From Nocardia sp. NBC_01329 (GTDB lineage Bacteria > Actinomycetota > Actinomycetes > Mycobacteriales > Mycobacteriaceae), in the NCBI RefSeq assembly GCF_035956715.1, contig NZ_CP108381.1, positions 2,852,001 through 2,916,000 of the forward strand: a stretch of 64,000 nt of DNA, written 5' to 3'. Numbering within the stretch: the stretch's first letter is position 1; every line of letters starts with the position of its first letter. The notes beneath the pieces are model-generated. The model ran no database searches and was not told where the DNA came from. It worked only from the letters and a program-made list of their open reading frames with translations. Below, in pieces: positions 25,090-33,538 of this stretch. A program made the position numbers and the translations under genes.

Positions 25090-26163
25090 ATGAGCCCCAA
25101 GGAGACCAAGCGGATCGGCGATCTCCATGAGCTCCCGGCCTGTGCGCCCGACTATTTGAAAGCTCTGCTCGCCATCTCCGAGGGAGTCCTCCACGACCAG
25201 GTCGAATTACTCGGGACGGGGAAACCGTTCGAGGTGCCCGATGTGTACGAGCTGCTGCGCGAGCAGGGGATCACCGACCCCGAGGATCAGGGGACGATGA
25301 TCGACAAATACAACAAGCACAAGACCGAGGTCGACAAGGTCAAATCGGATTACCGCGACAAGGACGACGGCGTACTCGTGGAAACCTCCGACGTCAGCTC
25401 GAGGGTCAACGCTGCCTACGATGTCATCGAAACCTCGGTGGGCGAGCTCAACCTGAAAATAGACGCCGCTCGCGAGGCAGTCATCACAGCGACCGACGAG
25501 GACACAGGCGTTGTTACGAAGACACTGCCCAAAGAGTGGGAGGACATCGTGTTCACCGCGATCGGGGAAACGTTGAAAACGACGTTCGAAGAGGTAGAAG
25601 AAGTCTCGGACCAGGCGGCAGGCGCAGCACGCAAGATCACCGGCAACGAGCCGAGCTATACCCCCACATATCGGACAAACGGCAATTTTGCGCCTTCGTC
25701 GAACACCATTTCGGAATTCTCGTCTGCTTACGCTTCGGCTGGTGACGGCGGAGGCCCGGTCACCAGCACCTCGGGTGTACCGACCGTAGACCCGCCCGGT
25801 GAGGTGAAGGAGTGGATCGCTGAGGCGATCGAGGTGCTCCGCCAGAACGGCTACGACGTCAAAGACTCCGACGCTGCCATCATCGCGAAGATGATCGAGA
25901 AGGAATCCAGCAACAATCCGAACGCGATCAACCTGTGGGACAGCAACGCGAAAAAAGGAACACCGTCGAAGGGGCTGATGCAGACGATCGACCCGACCTT
26001 CAATGCCCACAAGCTGCCCGGTCACGACGATATCTGGGATCCGGTGGACAACATCTGCGCGGGCGCCGCCTACGCCATAGACCGGTACGGTTCGCTGAGC
26101 AATGTACCCGGGATCGTCAACTTGTCCGATAGCAACGCCAATACCGGATACGTCGGATACTGA
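25090..26163 (+). CDS. transglycosylase SLT-domain protein without signal peptide
   Basis: A 357-residue protein. Residues 1-190 are helical and hydrophilic (HELPACAPDYLKALLAISEG, NAAYDVIETSVGELNLKIDA), like the helical bundles of ESX-associated proteins. A Ser/Gly/Thr-rich linker covers about 190-240. The C-terminus is a lytic transglycosylase domain: AIIAKMIEKESSNNPNAINL with the catalytic Glu, SKGLMQTIDPTFNAHKLPG, DPVDNICAGAAYAIDRYG. It would cleave peptidoglycan outside the cytoplasm, yet no signal peptide is visible, so type VII export is plausible. GC content is lower than in neighbouring genes. Confidence 0.8.
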   Translation: MSPKETKRIGDLHELPACAPDYLKALLAISEGVLHDQVELLGTGKPFEVPDVYELLREQGITDPEDQGTMIDKYNKHKTEVDKVKSDYRDKDDGVLVETSDVSSRVNAAYDVIETSVGELNLKIDAAREAVITATDEDTGVVTKTLPKEWEDIVFTAIGETLKTTFEEVEEVSDQAAGAARKITGNEPSYTPTYRTNGNFAPSSNTISEFSSAYASAGDGGGPVTSTSGVPTVDPPGEVKEWIAEAIEVLRQNGYDVKDSDAAIIAKMIEKESSNNPNAINLWDSNAKKGTPSKGLMQTIDPTFNAHKLPGHDDIWDPVDNICAGAAYAIDRYGSLSNVPGIVNLSDSNANTGYVGY

Positions 26164-26486
26164 CCGTGTCGCTTCGACCTGCACGCCCGCTTGCTCAGCC
26201 CGTCGACAAACGCGGCTGAATTACACCACGGCATGGGATAGATCGTCGACGCTCTGACCGCGGGCCGCGTATCGACTTTCACATCGCTACGACAATTCAC
26301 CGATCTCGAACCGCGCGGCGGCGAGAAGCAGGTCGGTCTCGACGATTTCATGATCATCACGTACGACGCATGAACCCGGAGACGAACCCTGCGTCATATC
26401 GACTGGCAGAGCTTCGCGGACCACGCAAATCGGTGAGCTGCCCACGTTCAGCGAGTCCACCCCCGGGCACAGGACACCGGTGTGGG
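26164..26486. other. intergenic region between convergent genes
   Basis: About 320 bp between the transglycosylase gene and the P450 gene, which converge on it. Short frames here have poor composition and no ribosome binding site. I saw no gene, repeat or clear terminator. Confidence 0.4.
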
Positions 26487-27791
26487 TCAACCAGCGGGCT
26501 GATGGCTCCGGACACGCGGGCCCGTATGCGCGGGAAGGTGTTCGTAGCCGTGCAGGGTGAACAGCGGCCGCCGCACAGGCGGATCGGTCAACCGCAGATC
26601 CGGGAACGTCTCGAACAGACCGCGCAGCGCGTGCGCGGCTTCCATCCGCGCCAACCCCGCGCCCAGGCATACGTGGATTCCACTGCTGAAGGACAGGTGG
26701 CTCTTGGCGTTGTCCCGGGTGATGTCGAACCGGGACGGGTCGGTGAACACGGCGGGGTCGCGGTTCGCGCCGGCCAGTGACAGCACAACGGTCGAACCCT
26801 CGCGCAGCCGGACACCGCCGACCTCCAACGCGGTCCGCGTGGTGCGCGCGGTGGATTGCACCGGCGGGTCGATTCGCAGGATCTCCTCCACCGCGTTCGG
26901 CCAGAGTTCCGGTTCGGCTCGCAGCCGGTCCAGCTGGTCGGGGTGGCGGAGCAGCCAGACGATACCCTTGCCGATCAGGTTGACCGTGGTTTCGAAACCC
27001 GCCGCCATCAGCAGCGTCGCCGACGCGCACAGTTCGTGGGTGGAGAGGTCCCCCGCGGTGACCAGGCTACTGAGGACATCGTCGCCCGGTTCGACGCGCA
27101 GGCGTTCGATGTGCTCGGTGAGGTACCGGTGTACCCGCTCGGAGGATTCCATCGCCCGCTGGTGGGTCCGCCAGGAGATTCCGAGGTCCAGCAACGGGCT
27201 GATGTCATCGCCCCAGCGCAGGAACATCTCACGGTCGGTGTCGGGAAAGCCGAGCATCTCGGAGATGATGGCGATGGGCACCTGCGCGGCGTATTGCGCC
27301 ACCAGATCGGTGGGCCCGTCGTCGGGGAGCGCGGCGAGGAGTTCTTCGGTGACGGTCTCGATCCGGTCGCGCAGCCGGGCGACCGCGCGCGGGGTGAAGG
27401 CGGTGGTGACCGGTTTACGCATCCGAGTGTGCTCGGGCTGGTCGATCACCAGCATCGACGGCGCGTCCACCGGGCTCGGCGGCAGGGGCCGGCGTTCCAG
27501 TGCCCGTCGCACGGGCGGCGGCGTACCGAACACGGTCGGGATTCCGACGCCGAAACGGTTGTCGCGCAAAATGTCCCGAACCAAATCGTGATCGAAGGCC
27601 GTCCACACCGGAAGCGTCCGCCGCAACCCGCCGTCGCCGCGCATCTCCTCGATCAGCGCGTACGGATTCTCGATTCCCTCAGCGCCGCAGTTCAACCGCG
27701 CGAACAGATCACCGCGCCGGAGCCCGGCTTTTTTGAACAGGAGGATCAACGCGTGATTGTTGACCCAGCGATACACGTACTGCGGTTTCAT
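26487..27791 (-). CDS. cytochrome P450
   Basis: A 434-residue soluble bacterial P450. The I-helix motif is LLMAAGFETTVNL, ExxR is VEEILRIDPPVQ, and the haem loop is LSFSSGIHVCLGAGLARME with the axial Cys. ATG 27791 follows GGAGGGG; a longer frame upstream is less likely. It is divergent from a TetR gene and next to a Liv-type importer, acyl-CoA ligase and SDR, so it probably hydroxylates the imported acid or a breakdown product. No ferredoxin or reductase gene is adjacent. Confidence 0.92.
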   Translation of the reverse strand: MKPQYVYRWVNNHALILLFKKAGLRRGDLFARLNCGAEGIENPYALIEEMRGDGGLRRTLPVWTAFDHDLVRDILRDNRFGVGIPTVFGTPPPVRRALERRPLPPSPVDAPSMLVIDQPEHTRMRKPVTTAFTPRAVARLRDRIETVTEELLAALPDDGPTDLVAQYAAQVPIAIISEMLGFPDTDREMFLRWGDDISPLLDLGISWRTHQRAMESSERVHRYLTEHIERLRVEPGDDVLSSLVTAGDLSTHELCASATLLMAAGFETTVNLIGKGIVWLLRHPDQLDRLRAEPELWPNAVEEILRIDPPVQSTARTTRTALEVGGVRLREGSTVVLSLAGANRDPAVFTDPSRFDITRDNAKSHLSFSSGIHVCLGAGLARMEAAHALRGLFETFPDLRLTDPPVRRPLFTLHGYEHLPAHTGPRVRSHQPAG

Positions 27792-28086
27792 CGAGCCCCT
27801 CCATCGTCGATCCGTCATGTCCTTCGGACATCACGGATATCACAGGTCCCGCGGAGCCTGCCGGAAGGATCTCCGGTCCGCCGCGGCTGGTGAAGCATCG
27901 TTCGGAGCGTGCACATCGCCGACCGGTTCGTCCGCGCCGACCCCTCGGCGCCCGAACAGAATCGGCACGACGCACCGGCGCAAGCCGGGACGCGCTGTGG
28001 TCGTCGCCGTCCCGCCCCGAGTCGTTACAGGGACGGGCGTGCCCGACTCCTCGACAGCGGTCGATGCCGAGGGTATGCATTAGCAC

Positions 28087-28770
28087 GTGGGTAACCGCCG
28101 AGACCAGATCAAGAGTGTAGCCGCGCAACTCTTCGTCGAGAACGGAGTGGCGGGGACCAGTGTCCGGGATATCGCCGAGGGTGTCGGCATGCTGTCCGGC
28201 AGCCTCTACCACCACTTTCCGTCCAAGGACGCGATCGCGTTCGCCATACTCAGCGATTTCCTGATCGATCTGAACTCTCGCTACCGATCGGTGCTCCCCC
28301 ATGTCAACGGGATGCGCGAAGAGTTGCGCGCGCTGGTCCATTCGTCGATCGAGATCGCCGAGGCGCACCCGTACGCGACCGAGATCTACCAGAACGAGAA
28401 GTCGTATCACGGTCCCGGCGCGCCCGGGGAAATCGCGGACGCGGTCCGCGCGGCCCACACCTTCTGGATCGATGCCGCGACCAGGGCGAGTACGTGTGGT
28501 GAACTACGCGCCGGGCTGGATCCGGTCGAGTTCGCGCGAATGCTGCGCGAAAGCGTGTGGTGGTCGATCCGCTACCACCGGGACCATCTCGCCGAGCGGC
28601 GGGACGAGGTGACCGACACCGTGGTGGCGGCATTCGTCGACGGCGGCGCCGCGCCGGACTTGCGCGGGGGCGTAGGCCCGGGGAGCGCCGATCGGACGAT
28701 CGCCGACCGGCTCGACCGGATCGAGCGACGGCTGGAAGAACTGTCGAATGCCCTGATCAACGAGACGTAA
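28087..28770 (+). CDS. TetR family regulator (KstR2-like)
   Basis: The product has 227 residues. The HTH at about residues 5-50 is RRDQIKSVAAQLFVENGVAG, TSVRDIAEGVGMLSGSLYHH, FPSKDAI, like KstR2 and related regulators of CoA-ester catabolism. A longer C-terminal tail ends in the coiled segment DRLDRIERRLEELSNAL. It lies between the divergent P450 gene and the ABC importer operon, and probably controls both through the palindromes at 28866-28893. The likely effector is an acyl-CoA. It starts at GTG 28087. Confidence 0.88.
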   Translation: MGNRRDQIKSVAAQLFVENGVAGTSVRDIAEGVGMLSGSLYHHFPSKDAIAFAILSDFLIDLNSRYRSVLPHVNGMREELRALVHSSIEIAEAHPYATEIYQNEKSYHGPGAPGEIADAVRAAHTFWIDAATRASTCGELRAGLDPVEFARMLRESVWWSIRYHRDHLAERRDEVTDTVVAAFVDGGAAPDLRGGVGPGSADRTIADRLDRIERRLEELSNALINET

Positions 28771-28865
28771 CGGGATTCGTGGCGCTCGGGCGCACAGCAG
28801 CTCGGCGCCGGAGTCGCGGCAACCCATTGACAGACACAGTGGCGCAGGCCACACTATCGAGCATT

Positions 28866-28893
28866 CGCTTGGTTGAAACCAAGCGTTCGCTTG
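28866..28893. promoter_or_regulatory. overlapping palindromes, TetR operator candidate
   Basis: CGCTTGGTTGAAACCAAGCG (28866-28885) has two perfect 9-bp arms around GA. It overlaps CAAGCGTTCGCTTG (28880-28893), a second inverted repeat of the same CAAGCG half-site. The pair lies 16-43 bp upstream of the substrate-binding protein gene, where TetR binding would block transcription of the importer operon. Confidence 0.65.
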
Positions 28894-28908
28894 ATTGGTG
28901 GTGGTCCC

Positions 28909-30111
28909 ATGAGACGTGCCCGGGTTCTTTCCTGGGTACTGGCCGCGGCTCTGATGCCGGCGGCATGTGCCCAGGTCCGCGAGCCGGTGGACGATTACAT
29001 CGTCATCGGTATGGACGAAGATTCGACCGGTCCGGGAGCGTCGTATTCGACGATCGCCGGTGATACGGTCCGCGCCACAGTGGATCGGCTCAATGCCGAA
29101 GGCGGGATCGACGGCAAACCGGTGCGGCTGGTGGTGGAGAACGACGAGAGCAGTCCGACGAACACCCCCTCGATCATCCGGAAACTGGTCGACCAGGGCG
29201 CCGCCGCCGTCATCCTCGCGACCGGTAGCGGATCGGCCCTTCAGGCCAAACAGATCTCGCAATCCACCGAGGTCGTCACCATCGCACCCACCGCACTGAC
29301 CGACGCGGTCGCCGGTCCCCCGGGCAACGAGTTCGCGTATATGGTGCCCAATCCCCTGGCTCAATACGCCGACGTCTACTGCGGCGCCTTCGCGGCGCAG
29401 GGCAAGAAACGGCTCGGCGTGATAGCCGATTCCAGCCCGGCGATCGCCGGAATCCTCGCCACGCTCTCGCCGAAGCTCAACGAGTGCGTCGATGTCGTCG
29501 GCACTCAGAAGGCCGCCGTGGACACCGCCGATCTCACCGCCGGGGTCAGCCGGCTGCTCGACAGCGATCCGGATGTCGTACTGGTCGCGAGCGTCGGCGG
29601 GAATTTCGAACTGCTCGCGCAGAACACCGTGCACAGATTGGCGCCCGGCCTCCAGCGGTTCTCGCTGGCGTCCATCGGCAATCAACCCCAGTCGTGGAAA
29701 CTCGCCGCGCCCGGCTCCCTCGACGGCCTCGTCTACATGGGCAGTCTCAGCGACGACAATCCGCGCACCGCGGCCCTGCAGAGCTGGTTGCGCACCGTGA
29801 AAGGCCCCGACTACTCGCTGACCGCCTACGACGCCCAAGCCTACGACTCGGTGATGCTGCTCGCGCGGGCGATCGAACTCGCGGGCACCCATACCGATCG
29901 GCACCGCCTCAACGAAGCGATGCAGCAGGTCCGTGGCCTGCCGGCGAGTTTCGGCCAGTCACCGCTCACGCTGTCGTTCGCGCCGGACGATCACATCGCC
30001 CCCGATTCGGCCTGCGGACTGGTGCTCATCGAGTTCGGAGCGCGCAATGTACCCACCGGCCCCTGGCCGCAGTACCAGCCGGAGTGCACCCCGAAAGGAG
30101 CCGGTCGATGA
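28909..30111 (+). CDS. livK: branched-chain amino acid/acid ABC importer, substrate-binding lipoprotein
   Basis: A 400-residue type I periplasmic binding protein. The N-terminus MRRARVLSWVLAAALMPAAC has a hydrophobic leader ending at Cys20, which fits a lipoprotein although the -3 residue is unusual. Later segments (IVIGMDEDSTGPGASYSTIA, RLNAEGGIDGKPVRLVVEND, SPTNTPSIIRKLVDQGAAAV) follow LivK/HAAT family order. It heads a five-gene importer with 4-bp overlaps. The nearby acyl-CoA ligase and SDR suggest that the ligand is a carboxylic acid, not an amino acid; this is inferred. Confidence 0.9.
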   Translation: MRRARVLSWVLAAALMPAACAQVREPVDDYIVIGMDEDSTGPGASYSTIAGDTVRATVDRLNAEGGIDGKPVRLVVENDESSPTNTPSIIRKLVDQGAAAVILATGSGSALQAKQISQSTEVVTIAPTALTDAVAGPPGNEFAYMVPNPLAQYADVYCGAFAAQGKKRLGVIADSSPAIAGILATLSPKLNECVDVVGTQKAAVDTADLTAGVSRLLDSDPDVVLVASVGGNFELLAQNTVHRLAPGLQRFSLASIGNQPQSWKLAAPGSLDGLVYMGSLSDDNPRTAALQSWLRTVKGPDYSLTAYDAQAYDSVMLLARAIELAGTHTDRHRLNEAMQQVRGLPASFGQSPLTLSFAPDDHIAPDSACGLVLIEFGARNVPTGPWPQYQPECTPKGAGR

Positions 30112-30983
30112 GTGATCCGCAGTTGTGGCTCGCCGCGGCCGAGATCGGCTGCTTCTTCGCCCTCGTCGCCCTGTCGATCTATCTGGTCGTGGTGGGCGCC
30201 TCGTTCTTCAACTTCGCGGCGGGCCCGTACGCGATGGCCGCTGCTCTGCTCGCCGGGTACGCGGGCGCCCACTGGGGGGTGCCGATCCTGCTCGGCGCGC
30301 TACTGGGAATCGCACTGGCGGTGGGGATATCACTACTGACCGAGATCGTCGTGGTCCGGCCGGTGCAACGGCGTTCCGGAGGTGCCGAACTCCCCGCCCT
30401 GGTCGCGGTCACCGCGACACTGTTCGCCATCCAACAGCTGGCGGGCACGATCCTCGGCCGGACCCCGGTCTCGGTCGCGAACCTGGTGCCGGTGCCCGAT
30501 TTCCGGGTGAGCTCGGTATCGGTTCAGGGCACGACGGCCATCATCATCGTGGTCACGGTGGTGGTACTCCTCGCCACCGTCGTCTGGCTCCGGACCACCA
30601 GCACGGGTCAGCTGCTTCGGGCCGTCGGTGACAACCACGAAGCCGCGCGCATGATCGGCGTGAACGTCGCGCGGGTCCGGTTGTGGGCGTTCGGTATCTC
30701 GGGGGCCGTCGCCGGGATCGCGGGAATCGTCTTCGCGGCCAAATCCGGCGCGCAGTTCACCAGCGGATTGTCCTGGACGCTGACCGGATTCCTCGCCCTG
30801 GTCGTCGGCGGCACCGGCAAACCGTGGGCGCCGCTGATCGGCGGGCTCGCGCTCGGCTGGGTCCAGGTGTTCGGCAGCTTCTACTTCGGCGCGACCGGAA
30901 GCTCGGTCGCGATATTCCTCGTCGCCCTCGTGTTCTTCGCCTTCCGGCCCGAAGGCCTGTTCCAGCGAAAGGTGCGTGTGTGA
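30108..30983 (+). CDS. livH: Liv-type ABC transporter permease (LivH)
   Basis: A 291-residue permease with about eight membrane segments. GASFFNFAAGPYAMAAALLA, TEIVVVRPVQRRSGGAELPA, GQLLRAVGDNHEAARMIGVN (EAA-type loop contacting the ATPase) and ALVVGGTGKPWAPLIGGLAL follow the LivH pattern. The ATG overlaps the binding-protein stop and the stop overlaps the LivM start. Confidence 0.92.
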   Translation: MSDPQLWLAAAEIGCFFALVALSIYLVVVGASFFNFAAGPYAMAAALLAGYAGAHWGVPILLGALLGIALAVGISLLTEIVVVRPVQRRSGGAELPALVAVTATLFAIQQLAGTILGRTPVSVANLVPVPDFRVSSVSVQGTTAIIIVVTVVVLLATVVWLRTTSTGQLLRAVGDNHEAARMIGVNVARVRLWAFGISGAVAGIAGIVFAAKSGAQFTSGLSWTLTGFLALVVGGTGKPWAPLIGGLALGWVQVFGSFYFGATGSSVAIFLVALVFFAFRPEGLFQRKVRV

Positions 30984-31975
30984 TGACCACCGCCGTGATC
31001 ACGACCACCAGGCCCGCGGCCCGAACCGCGCTCGGTGAGCTGGGAATATGTCTCGCTGTCGTCGCCGTGGTGCTGCTCTGGATGGGCCCCAGCCTGTACC
31101 GCCAGGACCTCGTCTTCCTTGCCGCCACCTACGCATTGGTGGCCTTGGGGATGTACCTGCCCTTCGTACTGGCGGGCTCACTGTCCATGGCCTACAGCGC
31201 CTATGCCGCCATCGGCGCGTACGCGGTGGCCTATCTTTCGGTGAAGCAGAACCTGTCGCCGTGGTGGGGCTGGCTCGCCGGAATGCTCGTCGCCGGCGCG
31301 GTCGCCCTGGTGCTCGCGATCGCGACCAGGAAACTATCGGGTTTCTACCTGGCCGCGGTGACTCTGCTCTTCGCCATCGCGTTCGAGCACTGGCTCGGTG
31401 ACGCCACCACGATCACCGGCGGTGCCTCGGGTATCTCCGGTATTCCGGTGCCGTCGCTGTTCGGCTGGGATCCGCCGCGTTACGCGCAGGTGGTGGCTGC
31501 CATCGGTTTCGTCTGTGCGATCGCGGTCATGATCGACCGGCTACGCCGATCGGCCTGGGGACTCTCGCTTTCCGCCGCCCGGGAGAACGCGCCGGCGGTA
31601 CAGTCCACCGGCATCTCCCCGACGCACCTGACCGTGGTGGCGCTCACCGTCGGCGCGGCGATCGCCTCCACCGGCGGCGCTCTGTTCACCGTGTCCGTCC
31701 AAGCGGTGACGCCGGAGACCTTCGGTCTGGACCTGGTCTTCCTCGCCATCTTCATGCCGATCATCGGTGGCCGCGGCTCGGCGTGGGGCGCTCCACTCGG
31801 CGCGTTGATCGTTGTCGGTGTCACCCTGAACATGCCCGGGTACCAGGGCTCGGGTGAGTTGCTGCTGGCCGTGGTGGTGCTGGTGATCCTCCTGCTCGCA
31901 CCCGGCGGCGCCATCGGCTGGGTACACCGGATCCTCCAGCGGTTCACCTCATCCCGGAATCAGAACAGGAGGTGA
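30983..31975 (+). CDS. livM: Liv-type ABC transporter permease (LivM)
   Basis: The 330-residue second permease has about nine membrane segments, with YALVALGMYLPFVLAGSLSM, AAVTLLFAIAFEHWLGDATT, TGGASGISGIPVPSLFGWDP, WGLSLSAARENAPAVQSTGI (EAA-type loop) and FLAIFMPIIGGRGSAWGAPL typical of LivM. It partners LivH in the membrane. The start overlaps the LivH stop (TGATG). Confidence 0.92.
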   Translation: MTTAVITTTRPAARTALGELGICLAVVAVVLLWMGPSLYRQDLVFLAATYALVALGMYLPFVLAGSLSMAYSAYAAIGAYAVAYLSVKQNLSPWWGWLAGMLVAGAVALVLAIATRKLSGFYLAAVTLLFAIAFEHWLGDATTITGGASGISGIPVPSLFGWDPPRYAQVVAAIGFVCAIAVMIDRLRRSAWGLSLSAARENAPAVQSTGISPTHLTVVALTVGAAIASTGGALFTVSVQAVTPETFGLDLVFLAIFMPIIGGRGSAWGAPLGALIVVGVTLNMPGYQGSGELLLAVVVLVILLLAPGGAIGWVHRILQRFTSSRNQNRR

Positions 31976-31980
31976 CGACG

Positions 31981-32772
31981 ATGTCCCCCATCGCTGCCCC
32001 GGCGCTGCTGTCGGTCACGGGGCTGACCAAACACTACGGCGGTGTCACCGCCGTGGACAATGTGAGTTTCGAGCTGCCCCCGGGCAGTGTCCTCGGCCTG
32101 GTGGGCCCCAACGGCGCCGGAAAGACCACACTGGTCGACTGCATCGTCGGCACTCAATCCCCCAGCGCGGGTGCGGTCGAACTGGAGGGTCGCGTCCTTC
32201 GTCCCGGACCCGCGGTACGTGCCCGGGCGGGGCTCGCCCGCACCTTCCAGCACCCGCAACTGGCACTGGAACTGACGCCGGTCGAGAACATCGTGCCCGG
32301 TATCGTCGGCCGGTCGATCGGTTCCTACGGCGCCTCGCTGCGCGCGCTGTTGCGCGGTCTCGCCGGCACACCCCGGGCGGTACTGGACACAGCGGCGGAG
32401 GTGGCCCGGGAGTACGGCGTCACCACCGAGCGGGTGCCCACCGGCAGTCTCGGCCTCGGCTCCCAGCGCCTTGTCGAAATCGCCCGCGCCATGGCCGCCG
32501 ACCCCCGGGTCCTGCTCCTGGACGAGCCGTTCGCCGGCTCGGATACCGAAGGGATCGCGGCGATCTCCCGCGCTGTCCGTCAGGTCCGCGATGCCGGACG
32601 TTCGGTGGTCCTGATCGATCACAATGTCGACCTGATCGCCGAACTCGCCGATTCGGTGGTGCTGCTCGCCGACGGCGCGGTGGCCTTCACCGGCAGCCCG
32701 CAGGACTGTATGCGCAGCACCGAGATGCGCTCCGTGTACTTCGGCACCGATCCCGCCGAGGAGGCCCGATGA
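31981..32772 (+). CDS. livG: Liv-type ABC transporter ATPase (LivG)
   Basis: A 263-residue ATPase. Walker A is GLVGPNGAGKTTL, then a Q-loop region and LGLGSQRLVEIARAMAADPR as the signature helix (LGLGSQ in place of LSGGQ), and Walker B is VLLLDEPFAGSD with the switch His in VLIDHNVDLI. ATG 31981 follows AGGAGG by 8 bp; an in-frame GTG at 31972 is less likely. Confidence 0.92.
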   Translation: MSPIAAPALLSVTGLTKHYGGVTAVDNVSFELPPGSVLGLVGPNGAGKTTLVDCIVGTQSPSAGAVELEGRVLRPGPAVRARAGLARTFQHPQLALELTPVENIVPGIVGRSIGSYGASLRALLRGLAGTPRAVLDTAAEVAREYGVTTERVPTGSLGLGSQRLVEIARAMAADPRVLLLDEPFAGSDTEGIAAISRAVRQVRDAGRSVVLIDHNVDLIAELADSVVLLADGAVAFTGSPQDCMRSTEMRSVYFGTDPAEEAR

Positions 32773-32836
32773 CGCGAAACCTACGTAAACCCTCCAGCAT
32801 CCGCGGACCGCACGCACCCGCTTCGAAGGAGACTCC

Positions 32837-33538
32837 ATGATCACCACCCAGGGGCTCACCGTCCGGTACGGCGGTGCCGTCGCGGTCCGGGATGTGGCGC
32901 TCGAAGCCCGCGCCGGGGAAGTCACGGCGCTGGTCGGGCCGAACGGTGCCGGAAAGTCGAGTCTGCTCTCCGCACTGTTCGGCAGTACACCGGCAACCGG
33001 TGCGATGGCCCTCGACGGCACCGAACTCGGCAAGGCTCCGGCCCAGAAGCGGCTCCGCGCCGGAATCGCGTTCGTCCCGCAGGGACGGCAACTGTTCCCC
33101 CGCCTGACGGTACGCGAGAACCTCGAGATCGGCGCCCGCCTGCTCGGCGCCCGAAACGACGCTCTCGGTCCGGCTTTCGAGCGATTCCCGATTCTGGCGA
33201 CCCGTTCGCGGCAACTCGCGGGCGTTCTCTCCGGTGGCGAACAACAGATGTTGCTGCTGGCCCGGGCTCTGCTGGGCCTTCCGCGAGCATTGTTGCTCGA
33301 CGAGATGACCACCGGACTCTCACCCAAGATATCCGGCGAACTGCTCGACCATGTCCGCGAACTGGCGGATTCGGGCATCACCGTGGTCGTCGCCGAACCG
33401 GCACTGCACCGCGTGTCTCGTATCGTCGACCGCGGGTATGTCATGATCCGCGGCTCGCTGTCGGAGCCGAAGAGCGACGCCGCCGAGCTCGACACCGCCT
33501 ATCGAGCGTCCATGGGGATGCTCGAGGAAGCCCTGTGA
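32837..33538 (+). CDS. livF: Liv-type ABC transporter ATPase (LivF)
   Basis: A 233-residue ATPase with Walker A ALVGPNGAGKSSL, LFPRLTVRENLEIGARLLGA, signature LSGGEQQMLLLARALLG, Walker B ALLLDEMTTGLSP and VVVAEPALHRVS (His switch replaced by Glu-Pro-Ala context). This is the LivF pattern. It has its own AAGGAG ribosome binding site after a 64-bp gap from livG. The stop overlaps the acyl-CoA ligase start. Confidence 0.92.
   Translation: MITTQGLTVRYGGAVAVRDVALEARAGEVTALVGPNGAGKSSLLSALFGSTPATGAMALDGTELGKAPAQKRLRAGIAFVPQGRQLFPRLTVRENLEIGARLLGARNDALGPAFERFPILATRSRQLAGVLSGGEQQMLLLARALLGLPRALLLDEMTTGLSPKISGELLDHVRELADSGITVVVAEPALHRVSRIVDRGYVMIRGSLSEPKSDAAELDTAYRASMGMLEEAL

Noticed and set aside
28504..29904. 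466-codon minus-strand frame antisense to TetR and the binding protein
   Set aside because: It mirrors two well-recognised genes and has shadow-type composition.
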